Below, piece by piece: positions 36,190 through 45,259 of a stretch of DNA of 64,000 nt; the stretch's first letter is position 1; every line of letters begins with the position of its first letter. Under the pieces are notes generated by a model. The model had not been told where the DNA came from, made no database searches, and saw only the letters and a program-made list of their open reading frames with translations. Both the position numbers and the translations under genes were made by a program. Source of the stretch: Mesorhizobium sp. DCY119 (lineage in GTDB: Bacteria > Pseudomonadota > Alphaproteobacteria > Rhizobiales > Rhizobiaceae); NCBI RefSeq assembly GCF_003590645.1, contig NZ_CP031834.1:1178001-1242000 (forward strand), in the 5' to 3' direction.

Positions 36190-37128
36190 ATGTCCGAACC
36201 CCTGTTTGAAAAGATAGCCCTTGTCGGCATCGGCCTCATCGGCTCGTCGCTGGCGCGCGTCATCCGCCGGGAGAGCCTTGCCGGCCACGTTTCCATCGCC
36301 ACCCGCAGCCCTGAAACACTTGCCCGCGCCGAGGAACTGAAGCTCGGCGACAGCTACACCACCAGCGCCGCCGAGGCGGTGAAGGATGCCGATCTCGTCA
36401 TCATCTCGGTGCCGGTCGGGTCTTCCGGCGCGGTCGCTGCCGAAATCGCACCCGCGCTGAAGGCCGGCGCCATCGTCACCGATGTCGGCTCGACCAAAGG
36501 CTCGGTGATTGCGCAGATGGCCCCGCATATGCCGGCCAATGTGCATTTCATCCCCGGCCACCCGCTGGCGGGCACGGAAAAATCTGGCCCCGATGCCGGC
36601 TTTGCCGACCTGTTCGAAAACCGCTGGTGCATCTTCACGCCGCTGCCGGGCACCGACCCGGAAGCGCTCGAAAAGCTGTCGGAGTTCTGGCGGCGCTGCG
36701 GCTCCAACATCGACACGATGGACCCCGAGCATCACGACATGGTGCTGGCGATCGTCTCGCATTTGCCGCACATCATCGCCTACAACATCGTCGGTACGGC
36801 GGACGATCTGGAGGCGGTCACCAAGTCGGAAGTCATCAAATATTCGGCGTCCGGTTTCCGCGACTTCACCCGTCTCGCCGCCTCGGACCCGACCATGTGG
36901 CGCGACGTGTGCCTGCACAACAAGGACGCGATCCTGGAAATGCTGGCGCGGTTCTCGGAAGACCTGGCGTCGCTGCAGCGGGCGATCCGCTGGGGCGATG
37001 GCGACAAGCTGTTCGATATGTTCACGCGCACCCGTGCCGTGCGCCGCTCGATCATCGAGGCCGGCCAGGAAATCGATGCGCCCGACTTCGGCCGCCAGGC
37101 GATCGAGCATCCAGCCAAAACGTCGTAA
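36190..37128 (+). CDS. tyrC: Prephenate/arogenate dehydrogenase
   Basis: The 312-aa enzyme has an N-terminal NAD fold (IALVGIGLIGSSLARVI), DVGSTKGSVIAQM, FIPGHPLAGTEKSGPDAGFADLF (in part) and DPEHHDMVLAIVSHLPHII (in part), the prephenate dehydrogenase core. It oxidatively decarboxylates prephenate (or arogenate) in tyrosine synthesis. No ACT or chorismate mutase domain is fused. It is co-transcribed with hisC, giving a dehydrogenase plus aminotransferase pair for tyrosine. Confidence 0.93.
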   Translation: MSEPLFEKIALVGIGLIGSSLARVIRRESLAGHVSIATRSPETLARAEELKLGDSYTTSAAEAVKDADLVIISVPVGSSGAVAAEIAPALKAGAIVTDVGSTKGSVIAQMAPHMPANVHFIPGHPLAGTEKSGPDAGFADLFENRWCIFTPLPGTDPEALEKLSEFWRRCGSNIDTMDPEHHDMVLAIVSHLPHIIAYNIVGTADDLEAVTKSEVIKYSASGFRDFTRLAASDPTMWRDVCLHNKDAILEMLARFSEDLASLQRAIRWGDGDKLFDMFTRTRAVRRSIIEAGQEIDAPDFGRQAIEHPAKTS

Positions 37129-37140
37129 AGGCGCGCAGCG

Positions 37141-38127
37141 CTATTTCAGCGGCGGGACGTTCCCGAGCTTGATGAAGCCAAATGAAGCCCTGCCCTTGCT
37201 GATCTTCAGGGGCAAGGATGGCGCACTGCCGAGCATGGAAAGAGCTGCAAACCCCTGCTGAATCTGCTCGCTCTTTTCCGGGATCGCCTCGCTGAGCGCC
37301 ATCGCCAGTCCCTGCGGGTCGCGGACGGTGAGCTTGAACTGCGCGTCCAGCAACCCGTCCTCGCCCACCGAGAAGGGTCCGCTCAGGGAGAGGCCGGCTG
37401 TTTCGCTGGTGGAGAGATCAAGCGAGCGGATCGTGCCGGACTGGCCGCGCAGCGACTGGGCCTTCTGGGCGATAAGCGTCACGCCGTTCTTGACGGTGAG
37501 GTCGGTGTCGCCGGAGAGCAGGGGCAGGGTTCTGCCCTCGACCAGCGAGGAATCCAGCGCCAATCCGGCGAAGCTGCCGGCGAGGTCGAGGTCCTGGCCG
37601 TTCGGGCGCACATGGCCTTCGAATGTATCGGCGGCGAGCAGAGGGGCACCGGCATCGGTAGCCGCCTTCAGCATCTTGCCCTCCACTGAAACGCGTTCCG
37701 GCAAAGGCTGCGCCAGACGCACGCTGGCGCGCAGATTGTCCCAGGTCAGCGCAAGCGGCTGGCTCTGAGGCACGTCGATGCGCGCCGGTCCGTCGATTTC
37801 AGCGATCAGGTGGGTCGGGTCGTAGATCTGCCCCGCCGAGCGGAAGTTGCCTGCCGAAACGCTGACGCCACGGCCGGCATCTTCGAAGGCGACGTGGTCG
37901 CAGAAAAGGCCGAGGCGGAACGGATAGCCGCGTGCGACCGGATTGGTGCATTCGGCAACCATGCCGTCGCGGTTCAGCGAGGCGATCTCGGCTTTGGCCT
38001 TGGTCTCGACCTTGCCGGCCAGATAGAACCAGCCGACGCTGTAGCCGCCGAACAGCAGCACGACGAAGGCCGCCAGCCAGAGGATGCGGCGGTTGTAGTT
38101 CGGCTTCGAAAGTTCGGTTGCAGTCAT
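37141..38127 (-). CDS. DUF2125 family membrane-anchored protein
   Basis: The 328-aa protein has one N-terminal helix (residues ~15-38) and a large periplasmic part starting KVETKAKAEIASLNRDGMVAEC, with YPFRLGLFCDHVAFED, the signature region of DUF2125. Repeated beta-strand-like segments resemble AsmA/lipid-transfer folds (speculative). Function unknown. It converges with tyrC, 12 bp apart. Confidence 0.83.
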   Translation of the reverse strand: MTATELSKPNYNRRILWLAAFVVLLFGGYSVGWFYLAGKVETKAKAEIASLNRDGMVAECTNPVARGYPFRLGLFCDHVAFEDAGRGVSVSAGNFRSAGQIYDPTHLIAEIDGPARIDVPQSQPLALTWDNLRASVRLAQPLPERVSVEGKMLKAATDAGAPLLAADTFEGHVRPNGQDLDLAGSFAGLALDSSLVEGRTLPLLSGDTDLTVKNGVTLIAQKAQSLRGQSGTIRSLDLSTSETAGLSLSGPFSVGEDGLLDAQFKLTVRDPQGLAMALSEAIPEKSEQIQQGFAALSMLGSAPSLPLKISKGRASFGFIKLGNVPPLK

Positions 38128-38266
38128 TGGCGCGTCGATCCCTTTATCTGCGCACTATCTTTTCCGGTCCATGTGACATGAGAGCAAAAAGCGGCTTCCC
38201 TTTTTGCCATCATGCTCTACCCATGACCCGAAGCGCAGTGCTTCGATTACGACTTGGCTTGGCGAT

Positions 38267-38785
38267 ATGGGCGATTTTTGGGTTTTTGGCTATGGCTCGC
38301 TGATCTGGCGGCCCGGTTTTGCACATACGGAGACCAGACGCGCCCATCTTTATGGCTATCGTCGCTCGCTTTGTGTCCGCTCTTTCGTTCATCGCGGCAC
38401 GCCTCAGCGTCCCGGCCTGGTGCTTGGCCTCGACCGCGGAGGCTCCTGTGTCGGGCTCGCCTTTCGCGTGCCGGGCGAATTGCGCGACGAAGTGATCGCC
38501 TATCTGCGCGAGCGCGAGCTGGTCACGAATGTCTATCTCGAACGCACGCAAACCGTGCGCCTGGATGACGGCGAGAAGGTCGACGCTGTCTGCTACGTCG
38601 TCGACCGCGCGCATGAACAATATGCTGGCAATCTCGATGAAGCCGAGGCGGCGAGGATCGTCCTGGGCGCGGTCGGCCAGTCGGGCGCGAACGAGGACTA
38701 TGTTTTGAGCACTCTGGAGCATCTGGAAGCCCTCGGCATCAGGGATCATTGGCTGGAGGATGTCGGGCGTCGGCTGGCCGTTTGA
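38267..38785 (+). CDS. Gamma-glutamylcyclotransferase (ChaC family)
   Basis: The 172-aa protein starts MGDFWVFGYGSLIWRPGF, whose YGSL motif binds the substrate, and shows RGTPQRPGLVLGLDRGGSCVGLAF (in part) and VDAVCYVVDR. ChaC enzymes degrade glutathione to 5-oxoproline and Cys-Gly. ATG 38267 gives the family N-terminus; ATG 38204 is the alternative upstream start. Confidence 0.88.
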   Translation: MGDFWVFGYGSLIWRPGFAHTETRRAHLYGYRRSLCVRSFVHRGTPQRPGLVLGLDRGGSCVGLAFRVPGELRDEVIAYLRERELVTNVYLERTQTVRLDDGEKVDAVCYVVDRAHEQYAGNLDEAEAARIVLGAVGQSGANEDYVLSTLEHLEALGIRDHWLEDVGRRLAV

Positions 38786-38913
38786 CCGGCATGCTCGCAT
38801 TTATGTGAGGATAAAAAAGGCCTTCCGGGTTTGAACCTGCCTGCTGCAAGGTTTAGCTTTCAGGGATGCCCGTGCGGTTCTCGCGCTGGCCCGAAAATCA
38901 CGGAGTACCGATC

Positions 38914-39861
38914 TTGCAAAAACGTCGCCTTGGTCGCACGGACCTTTCAATCGCGCCGCTGGTTTTCGGTGGCAATGTCTTTGGCTGGACCGCCGACGAA
39001 AAGACCTCCTTCGACCTGCTCGACCGCTTTACGGATGCCGGGCTGAACACCATCGACACGGCGGATGTCTATTCGCGTTGGGTGCCCGGCAATTCGGGCG
39101 GCGACTCCGAAACGATCATCGGCAAGTGGATGAAGGCGCGCGGCAACCGCGACAAGGTCGTGGTGATCACCAAGGTCGGCGCGGATATGGGGCAGGGCAA
39201 GCGCGATCTTTCCGCTGGCTATATCGAGAAGGCGGTCGATGCATCGCTGAAGCGGCTCCAGACCGACGTCATCGACCTTTATCTTTCGCACTGGCCCGAC
39301 GATGCGACACCCTATGAGGAGACGCTCGGCGCATACCAGAAGCTTATCGCTGCCGGAAAAGTCCGCCATATCGGCGCATCGAACCTCGACGCCGAGCAAC
39401 TTGGCGAGGCCCTGAAAGTCTCGAAGGAAAAGAACCTGCCGCGCTACGACGTGCTCCAGCCGGAATACAATCTCTACGACCGCCCGAGCTATGATGGCGC
39501 GTTGCGCGATCTCTGCATGGCCGAGGACATCGGCGTCATCACCTATTACAGCCTCGCCAGTGGCTTTCTCTCCGGCAAGTACCGCAGCGAAGCCGACCTC
39601 GCCAAAAGCGCGCGCGGCGGTGGCGTGAAGAAATATCTCGACGCGCGGGGCCTGGGCATCCTTGCTGCACTGGACGCCGTTTCGGCCCGCCATTCGGCCA
39701 CGCAGGCCGAGGTGGCCTTGGCGTGGATCATCGCCCGCCCGGGCGTCACCGCGCCGATTGCCAGCGCAACTTCGGTGGCCCAGGTCGACAACCTTATCAA
39801 GTCGGTGTCGCTGAAGCTCGATCAGGCCGATATTGCGGAACTGGATAAGGCCAGCGCCTAA
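38914..39861 (+). CDS. Aldo/keto reductase (probable TTG start)
   Basis: The 315-aa protein begins at TTG 38914 (QKRRLGRTDLSIAPLVFGG) with GGAG eight bases upstream; the frame is also open to ATG 38866, but those 16 residues do not fit the family. The catalytic tetrad is D48, Y53, K89 and H128 (IDTADVY, VITKVG, LYLSHWPD). The sequence resembles the YajO/YghZ-type AKRs. Unlike the reductase at 417-1886 it has no RidA domain. Its stop overlaps the convergent plsC gene by four bases. Confidence 0.85.
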   Translation: MQKRRLGRTDLSIAPLVFGGNVFGWTADEKTSFDLLDRFTDAGLNTIDTADVYSRWVPGNSGGDSETIIGKWMKARGNRDKVVVITKVGADMGQGKRDLSAGYIEKAVDASLKRLQTDVIDLYLSHWPDDATPYEETLGAYQKLIAAGKVRHIGASNLDAEQLGEALKVSKEKNLPRYDVLQPEYNLYDRPSYDGALRDLCMAEDIGVITYYSLASGFLSGKYRSEADLAKSARGGGVKKYLDARGLGILAALDAVSARHSATQAEVALAWIIARPGVTAPIASATSVAQVDNLIKSVSLKLDQADIAELDKASA

Positions 39862-40646
39862 ACCTCGACGCCCAGCTCCTTTAGCCGCTTCACCGCCGTT
39901 GGTGGCAGTGCCGGCGGGTTGGGCGAGGTCGCGGCCTCGATCAGATACTGGTCGCAGGCCGCTTCCGTTTCGCTGATCAGGCGGCGCATGAATTCTTCCT
40001 TGCTCAATCCCGGCGGGATCGGCGGCAGGTATCGCGCCTTTATCGTGCCGGGATAGCGCATGAATTTGCGGCGTGGCCAGTAGAGCCCCGCCACATGCGC
40101 CACCGGCACGACCGGCACGCCAAGCTGGTTGTAGAGCTCGACGATGCCCCATTTATATGCCGGCTCGTCGCCGGGCGCGCGCCGCGTGCCTTCCGGATAG
40201 ATGATCAACTGGCGGGGGTTGCGCGCCATTTCCGCCTTGGTGGCGGCAACGACGGCTTTCAGCGCCTTGGAGCGGCTGCCGCGATTGACCGGGATCATCC
40301 GCATCTTGAGGATGTACCAGCCGAAGAACGGTATCCATGTCAGCTCGCGCTTCAGAATGTAGAGGCCGTCGGGAATGTCCTGCAGGAAGGCGATGGCGTC
40401 CCAGAAGGACTGGTGCTTTGGCGCCAGTATGTAGGAGCCCTGCGGCAGGTTTTCCTGGCCGGTGATCTCGCTTTTCGTGCCGGCGACCTTGTCCTGCAGC
40501 CACAGGCTGGTGCGGCTCCAGAATTTCGGCACGAACCAGGCGCGGTGACGCGGCGACAGGAAATAATAGGGCGTCCAGAAGATCATCTGGACGATCAGAT
40601 TGGCGTAGAAGAGGACGTTGAACGCCAGCGAGCGGATTTGGACCAT
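39858..40646 (-). CDS. plsC: 1-acyl-sn-glycerol-3-phosphate acyltransferase
   Basis: The 262-aa membrane acyltransferase has the HX4D motif at H78-D83 (KHQSFWDA) and the phosphate-binding YPEGTR block. N-terminal hydrophobic segments anchor it in the inner membrane. It acylates lysophosphatidic acid to phosphatidic acid in phospholipid synthesis. It lies 87 bp downstream of the DUF218 gene on the same strand. Confidence 0.92.
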   Translation of the reverse strand: MVQIRSLAFNVLFYANLIVQMIFWTPYYFLSPRHRAWFVPKFWSRTSLWLQDKVAGTKSEITGQENLPQGSYILAPKHQSFWDAIAFLQDIPDGLYILKRELTWIPFFGWYILKMRMIPVNRGSRSKALKAVVAATKAEMARNPRQLIIYPEGTRRAPGDEPAYKWGIVELYNQLGVPVVPVAHVAGLYWPRRKFMRYPGTIKARYLPPIPPGLSKEEFMRRLISETEAACDQYLIEAATSPNPPALPPTAVKRLKELGVEV

Positions 40647-40733
40647 GGGTGAAAGCCTGAGGAGGATATCAGCGCTGGTTACACCAACTGCCCGGAAAAG
40701 GAAAACCGGACTGGCCGGTTATCTCCAAAGGGC

Positions 40734-41579
40734 CTAGTTCGTCGCCCTGGTGGAAGCCTCGACCAGCACCACGCCGTCCGGCGTCGAGCGCAGGGGCACC
40801 ACCGTGCGGGCAAGGGCGCCGAGATATTTGGTGTATTCGGTGAACAGCACGCGCACCGCTTCAGGCTTGGTCATCCAGGTGCCGTTGTCCAGCCGCGTAT
40901 TGACGACCGGATAGGGTTTCAGGTTGGCCTTGTCGATGAACCGGCCCATTTCGAGCAGGCTGCGCGGCATGTGGTAATTGTTGGTGACGAGGATGACGCT
41001 GCCATATTCATGGCTCTCGACCCATTTGGCGCTTTCCTCGGCATTGCCGATCGTGTCCATGGCCGCGTAATCGATATCGACGCAGCAGGAAAACAGCGTC
41101 TTGTCGCCCCCCGTTGCCGCCTGGAGCGACTTGCGCCCCGCCGCAGGATTGACGCCGCTGATGAGCAGGCGCTGGCCCTTGCCAGACTTGAGCAGGTCGA
41201 GTGCTGCATCGATGCGCGACTGCCCGCCGGTGAGCACGATGATGGCGTCCGCGCTGGGTGGGTTCGCAGGCGTGCTCAGGCGGCTTACATAGTCGGCGAA
41301 CCAGCCAAAACCGGCGGCAAAGACGACACCGGCGGCAACGGTTGCGAAGGCTGCAGCACGCAGAAATCTGGCAAAACGGCTCGACGGCTTGCGCCGGGGC
41401 GCAGGCATGAATGCCGGCGGAGTGCCGCCAACCGTCCGATCCGTTCCGAATCCGTCCATACCGCTATGGTCAGCTTTCATTAGCGTCTGTGCAAATGCCG
41501 CATTTGCACATTGCGTTACATCGCGTTGCCAATCGTGATTGCCAGCTCCGGAGGTCGCTATCGCTACGTTTCTGCGCAT
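40734..41579 (-). CDS. YdcF/ElyC-SanA (DUF218) family membrane protein
   Basis: The 281-aa protein has an 80-residue cytoplasmic N-terminus, one membrane helix (~residues 74-94) and a periplasmic DUF218 domain (SADAIIVLTGGQSRIDAALDLL, LISGVNP, SVILVTNNYHMPRSLLEMGRF in parts). Such proteins affect envelope integrity. GGAGG seven bases upstream supports ATG 41579, one base after the ftsX stop. ATG 41480 is a possible shorter start; a palindrome lies just upstream of it. Confidence 0.82.
   Translation of the reverse strand: MRRNVAIATSGAGNHDWQRDVTQCANAAFAQTLMKADHSGMDGFGTDRTVGGTPPAFMPAPRRKPSSRFARFLRAAAFATVAAGVVFAAGFGWFADYVSRLSTPANPPSADAIIVLTGGQSRIDAALDLLKSGKGQRLLISGVNPAAGRKSLQAATGGDKTLFSCCVDIDYAAMDTIGNAEESAKWVESHEYGSVILVTNNYHMPRSLLEMGRFIDKANLKPYPVVNTRLDNGTWMTKPEAVRVLFTEYTKYLGALARTVVPLRSTPDGVVLVEASTRATN
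41488..41510. repeat. Perfect 11-bp-arm palindrome inside the DUF218 gene
   Basis: TGTGCAAATGC and GCATTTGCACA are exact mirror arms around a single C. The position, eight bases upstream of the alternative ATG 41480, would suit an operator or stem-loop over that start. Confidence 0.7.
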
Positions 41580-41580
41580 T

Positions 41581-42570
41581 CTAGCCTCCATCCGGATGGC
41601 TGACGTCGATGTCATTGAGATAGGCCACGACCGTCACATGTGAAGTGGCGGCGGTGAGCGCCCCGATGATGAGGACGACCAGCGCCACGCCGCCATAACC
41701 GGCGGCCCCTATGGAAAAATTGCCGAACAGGGCGGTCGCCTGGTCGGCCTGGGGGGTAGCCAGATTGCGCGACGACCAGAACCAGAAAAAGATGAAGACG
41801 ATCATTGCCGCTATGCCACCGGCGGCCGCCCCCTTCATGCCGGTCAGCAGGAAGTGCGTGCGGAACTGGCTGGCGATGAAGCCGGCCTCCGCGCCGACGA
41901 AGTGCAGGACTTCGATGATGTGCCCATTGCCGGCCATGGCGCCGCGCGTGGCGAAGACCACCGTCAGCACCGTTGCCGACAGCATCAGCACCAGCACAGC
42001 CATGCCGAGCGTCACCGTGGTTCGCGCCATGGCGACCAGCCGGTCGACCCATGTGCGGTGATCGTCCAGCGTCGCACTCGGCACGTCCGGCTGCAGCATC
42101 TGGCGCATGGCGGCGAAATCGGGTGGATTGTTCTCGTCGATGGTGACGATCACCAGCCGCGGCACCGGCAGCTCGTCGATGTTCAGGCCGGAGCCGAGCC
42201 ATGGCTCGAGCAGCCGTGCGGTGGCCTCGCGATCTACGATCTTGGTGCTGCGTACGCCGGCAAAGCCGCTGGCGATACGGGCGGCATTGGCAAGGGCGGC
42301 GTCCATGTCCAGCCCGTCGACCGGCTTGATCTGGATCGTCGCCTCGCGCGCGATCTGGTTCTCCCAGATCGACGCCGTGTCGCGAACCAGCGTGACCGCA
42401 CCAAGCGTCAGGCAGGACAGGAAGGTCATGATGGCGATGACGAAGACAAGCGCACGCCCGGCGATGTTCTGCGGCGGCACGATCGGCGCTGTCTTGCGCT
42501 GGGCGCGGACCGGGCGGGCGATTGTTTCTTCTTCGTAGTTGCTGTCGGTGGCCTGATGCAGCTCAGTCAT
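41581..42570 (-). CDS. ftsX: Cell division protein FtsX (ABC permease)
   Basis: The 329-aa protein has a ~45-residue cytoplasmic N-terminus, a first helix (VFVIAIMTFLSCLTLGAVTL), a large periplasmic loop, and three C-terminal helices, the FtsX topology. With FtsE it links the divisome to activation of peptidoglycan hydrolases. Its start overlaps the ftsE stop by 8 bp, and the DUF218 gene follows after one base. Confidence 0.93.
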   Translation of the reverse strand: MTELHQATDSNYEEETIARPVRAQRKTAPIVPPQNIAGRALVFVIAIMTFLSCLTLGAVTLVRDTASIWENQIAREATIQIKPVDGLDMDAALANAARIASGFAGVRSTKIVDREATARLLEPWLGSGLNIDELPVPRLVIVTIDENNPPDFAAMRQMLQPDVPSATLDDHRTWVDRLVAMARTTVTLGMAVLVLMLSATVLTVVFATRGAMAGNGHIIEVLHFVGAEAGFIASQFRTHFLLTGMKGAAAGGIAAMIVFIFFWFWSSRNLATPQADQATALFGNFSIGAAGYGGVALVVLIIGALTAATSHVTVVAYLNDIDVSHPDGG

Positions 42571-43222
42571 AGATATCGAGCCTTCCATTGGCCAGAATCA
42601 TGCGCCGCGCGTCGACCTGCTCCATCAGGCCGAGATCATGGGTTGCGATGACCACGGCCGTTCCCAGCCGGTTCAATTCGATGAAAAGCCGCAGCAAACG
42701 CCGCGCCAGCGGCGGGTCGACATTGCCGGTCGGCTCGTCGGCCAGCAGGATTTCCGGCTGCTCGATCAGCGCGCGGGCAATCGCGGCGCGCTGTTTCTCG
42801 CCGCCCGACAGGACCGGTGGCAGCACATGCATGCGCTCGCCGAGCCCGACCCATTTGAGCAGTTCAGTCACGTCGTTGCGGTAGCTCGCCTCCTCGCGGC
42901 CGCGCACGCGCAGGGGCAGGGCGACGTTCTCATAGGTCGTCATATGGTCGAGCAGGCGAAAATCCTGGAACACCACGCCGATGCGCCGCCGCAGCAGCGG
43001 CAGTTCCTGGCGCGAGATGCGCGAACGATCCTTGCCGAAGACCGAGATCAGCCCGCGCGTCGGTTTCAGCGACAGGAACAGCAGGCGAAGCAGGGTCGTC
43101 TTGCCGGCACCCGAAGGCCCGCTCAGGAACTGGAACGAGCGCTCCGGGAGCTGGAAGGTGATGTCGCGGAGAATCTCCGGACCCATCCCGTATCGCAGGC
43201 CGACATTCTCGAAGCGGATCAA
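42563..43222 (-). CDS. ftsE: Cell division ATP-binding protein FtsE
   Basis: The 219-aa ABC ATPase has Walker A GPSGAGKTT (35-43), VVFQDFRLLDHMT (Q-loop), signature LSGGEKQR and Walker B ILLADEPTGNVD followed by ATHDLGLM. It powers FtsX in division. The 188-bp upstream spacer contains its promoter and that of the divergent DUF3426-like gene. Confidence 0.95.
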   Translation of the reverse strand: MIRFENVGLRYGMGPEILRDITFQLPERSFQFLSGPSGAGKTTLLRLLFLSLKPTRGLISVFGKDRSRISRQELPLLRRRIGVVFQDFRLLDHMTTYENVALPLRVRGREEASYRNDVTELLKWVGLGERMHVLPPVLSGGEKQRAAIARALIEQPEILLADEPTGNVDPPLARRLLRLFIELNRLGTAVVIATHDLGLMEQVDARRMILANGRLDIYD

Positions 43223-43410
43223 GTGTAAAAACCTTGGGTGTTGCGGGCCGTCATCGCGGCCAGTTCATCAAAAAGACCATCGGCTTGTATGGTTAACCCT
43301 TGGTTAATTTTCACGTCAAATCCGGCCCTGATTCGCCCACGGTTGCGAAGCATTAACCAATTCCGTTTACCTCCGGAATCGGGGAAGTTCGAAAGGATAG
43401 CCCATCCGCT

Positions 43411-44061
43411 ATGGCAGAGGGTCGCACCGCACGCCCGGTTTCCGGCGAAATCATGACGGGCGCCTCGGTCGAGGCAGCCATTGTATGGCCTGTGCAGGAC
43501 GCTGCCGATGTGGTCGATGCCGACTACGAGCTTGTTTCACCACCACGCCACGCACCCGTTGCGCCTGAAGCCGAGCCTGCAGTCTTCGCGCCCGCATCTG
43601 CGCCGGTCGACGGTATGGGAATGCTGCTGAGCGATCCGGCGCAGCCGACAGCCGGCCGGCGGGCATCGCGCGGCGGGCCGATCTTCTGGGTTTTCGGCCT
43701 CGGTCTCGCGGCTGGAGCCTTCTGGGTTTCCGGCGGGCATGAGCTGGTGCGGCAGGCATCGTTCCTCAGCACTGCGCAGGCTGCCCCCGGCTTCACCATT
43801 TCCGGCGTCACCTCGCGGATCGATACTATCGGCGCGCGGCCTGTTCTGTTCGTCGATGGCCAGGCCTCGAACAGCGGCAATATGGCAGCGCCCTTGCCGC
43901 CGCTGGAGATCCACGTCACCGGCACCGACGGCCAAATCGCGCGTTACAAGCTGGGGACAGCGGACAAGCCGTTGGCTCCCGGTGGCAGATTTACCTTTTC
44001 GAGCCGGCTCGAGGTGCCTAAGAACGGGGTAAGGACCGTTTCGGTCGCCTTCGGAGATTAA
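43411..44061 (+). CDS. Membrane protein, DUF3426-like, without the usual N-terminal zinc ribbon
   Basis: The 216-aa protein has a disordered acidic/Pro N-terminus (~1-88), one helix (GGPIFWVFGLGLAAGAFWVS) and a C-terminal beta domain (FTISGVTSRIDTIG, LFVDGQASNSGN, FTFSSRLEVPKNGVRTVSVAF). As I recall, the protein at this ftsE-hpt locus in relatives starts with an MJ0042-type CxxC...CxxC ribbon. No Cys pair occurs here or upstream in the frame. Function unknown; hpt follows three bases after its stop. Confidence 0.75.
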   Translation: MAEGRTARPVSGEIMTGASVEAAIVWPVQDAADVVDADYELVSPPRHAPVAPEAEPAVFAPASAPVDGMGMLLSDPAQPTAGRRASRGGPIFWVFGLGLAAGAFWVSGGHELVRQASFLSTAQAAPGFTISGVTSRIDTIGARPVLFVDGQASNSGNMAAPLPPLEIHVTGTDGQIARYKLGTADKPLAPGGRFTFSSRLEVPKNGVRTVSVAFGD

Positions 44062-44064
44062 AAC

Positions 44065-44607
44065 ATGCCGGTTGTCCGCGACAAGGAAATCGAAGTGCTG
44101 TTCAGCGCCTCGACCATCGCCCGACGCAATCTCGAACTTGCCAAGGAGATTGCCGCGCACGACTACACCGATCTGCTCGTCATTTCGGTACTGAAGGGCT
44201 CGTTCATTTTCGCGGCGGACCTGATCCGCGCCATGCACGATGTCGGCCTGTCGCCGGAAGTCGAGTTCATTTTCATTTCCAGCTATGGCGCGGGCACCAC
44301 CAGCGGCGAGGTGCGGGTGCTGCGCGATATCGACAATGAGGTGAAGGGCCGCGACGTTCTCCTCATCGACGACATTCTGGAATCGGGCAAGACGCTGTCC
44401 TTCACCCGTGATCTGATGCTGTCGCGCGGCGCGAAAAGCTGCTCCATCGCCGTGCTGCTGGACAAGCGCATGCGCCGCAAGACCGCGCTCGATGCAGATT
44501 ATGTCGGCTTCGACTGCCCCGATTACTTCGTCGTCGGTTATGGCATGGACGTCGCCCACGCCTTCCGCGAACTGCCCTTCGTCGGCGTCGTTACGGGCGA
44601 CGCCTGA
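44065..44607 (+). CDS. hpt: Hypoxanthine phosphoribosyltransferase
   Basis: The 180-aa enzyme has the PRPP-binding motif VLLIDDILESGKTL, VISVLKGSFIFAADL near the N-terminus and FVVGYGMD near the end, matching type I hypoxanthine PRTases. It salvages hypoxanthine (and guanine) to IMP/GMP. It lies in an operon with the upstream membrane protein and the GST gene four bases downstream. Confidence 0.95.
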   Translation: MPVVRDKEIEVLFSASTIARRNLELAKEIAAHDYTDLLVISVLKGSFIFAADLIRAMHDVGLSPEVEFIFISSYGAGTTSGEVRVLRDIDNEVKGRDVLLIDDILESGKTLSFTRDLMLSRGAKSCSIAVLLDKRMRRKTALDADYVGFDCPDYFVVGYGMDVAHAFRELPFVGVVTGDA

Positions 44608-44611
44608 GGCC

Positions 44612-45256
44612 GTGGCCTCCGTCACGCTCTACGGCTACCAGTACAGCGTCTACCTGCGCATCGTGCGCATGGCGCTCCTGGAGAAGGGCGTTTCCTGGAC
44701 GCATGTCGAGATCGACCCCTTCGCCGAAACGATCGCGCCCGACTATCTCGCGCTGCATCCCTTCGGCCGCGTGCCGACGCTGAAGCATGACGATTTCGTG
44801 CTCTACGAAACCACCGCGATTACCCGTTACGTCGACGAGGTCTTTGCCGGGAAGCCGCTTCAGCCTTCCGACGTCAGAGCCCGGGCGCGGATGAACCAGA
44901 TCATCGCGATCGCCGATTCCTATGGCTACTGGCCTATGGTTCGGCAGGTGTTTTCGCAGCGGGCCTTCAACGCAGCGCTTGGCCGAACGCCGGACGAGAC
45001 GGCGATTGCCGATGGGCTCGCCGCTTCGCGCAAGGTGCTGGCCGCGCTTGAACCGCTGGCCGAGGGCGAGCGTTTTCTGGTCGGTAGCGCCTTGAGCCTT
45101 GCCGACCTGCATCTTGGTGCGATGGTCGCCTATTTTGCCGCTGCGCCGGAAGGCAATGCCGCCTTGGCGGATTTTCCGCGGCTCAGCGCGTGGTGGGCCG
45201 TCATGAAGGACCGGCGTTCGATGGCCGAGACCGCCCCCGGCCTTCCCCGCGCCTGA
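44612..45256 (+). CDS. Glutathione S-transferase family protein (GTG start)
   Basis: The 214-aa product starts at GTG 44612 (then ASVTLYGYQYSVYLRIVRM), four bases after hpt. The N-terminal thioredoxin-like domain contains VPTLKHDDFVLYETTAITRYVDE with the cis-Pro and the Glu-Thr glutathione contacts, and the C-terminal helical domain has LSLADLHLGAMVAY. The catalytic residue is unclear (Tyr or Ser near residue 8-11). Substrate unknown. Confidence 0.87.
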   Translation: MASVTLYGYQYSVYLRIVRMALLEKGVSWTHVEIDPFAETIAPDYLALHPFGRVPTLKHDDFVLYETTAITRYVDEVFAGKPLQPSDVRARARMNQIIAIADSYGYWPMVRQVFSQRAFNAALGRTPDETAIADGLAASRKVLAALEPLAEGERFLVGSALSLADLHLGAMVAYFAAAPEGNAALADFPRLSAWWAVMKDRRSMAETAPGLPRA

Positions 45257-45259
45257 CGC

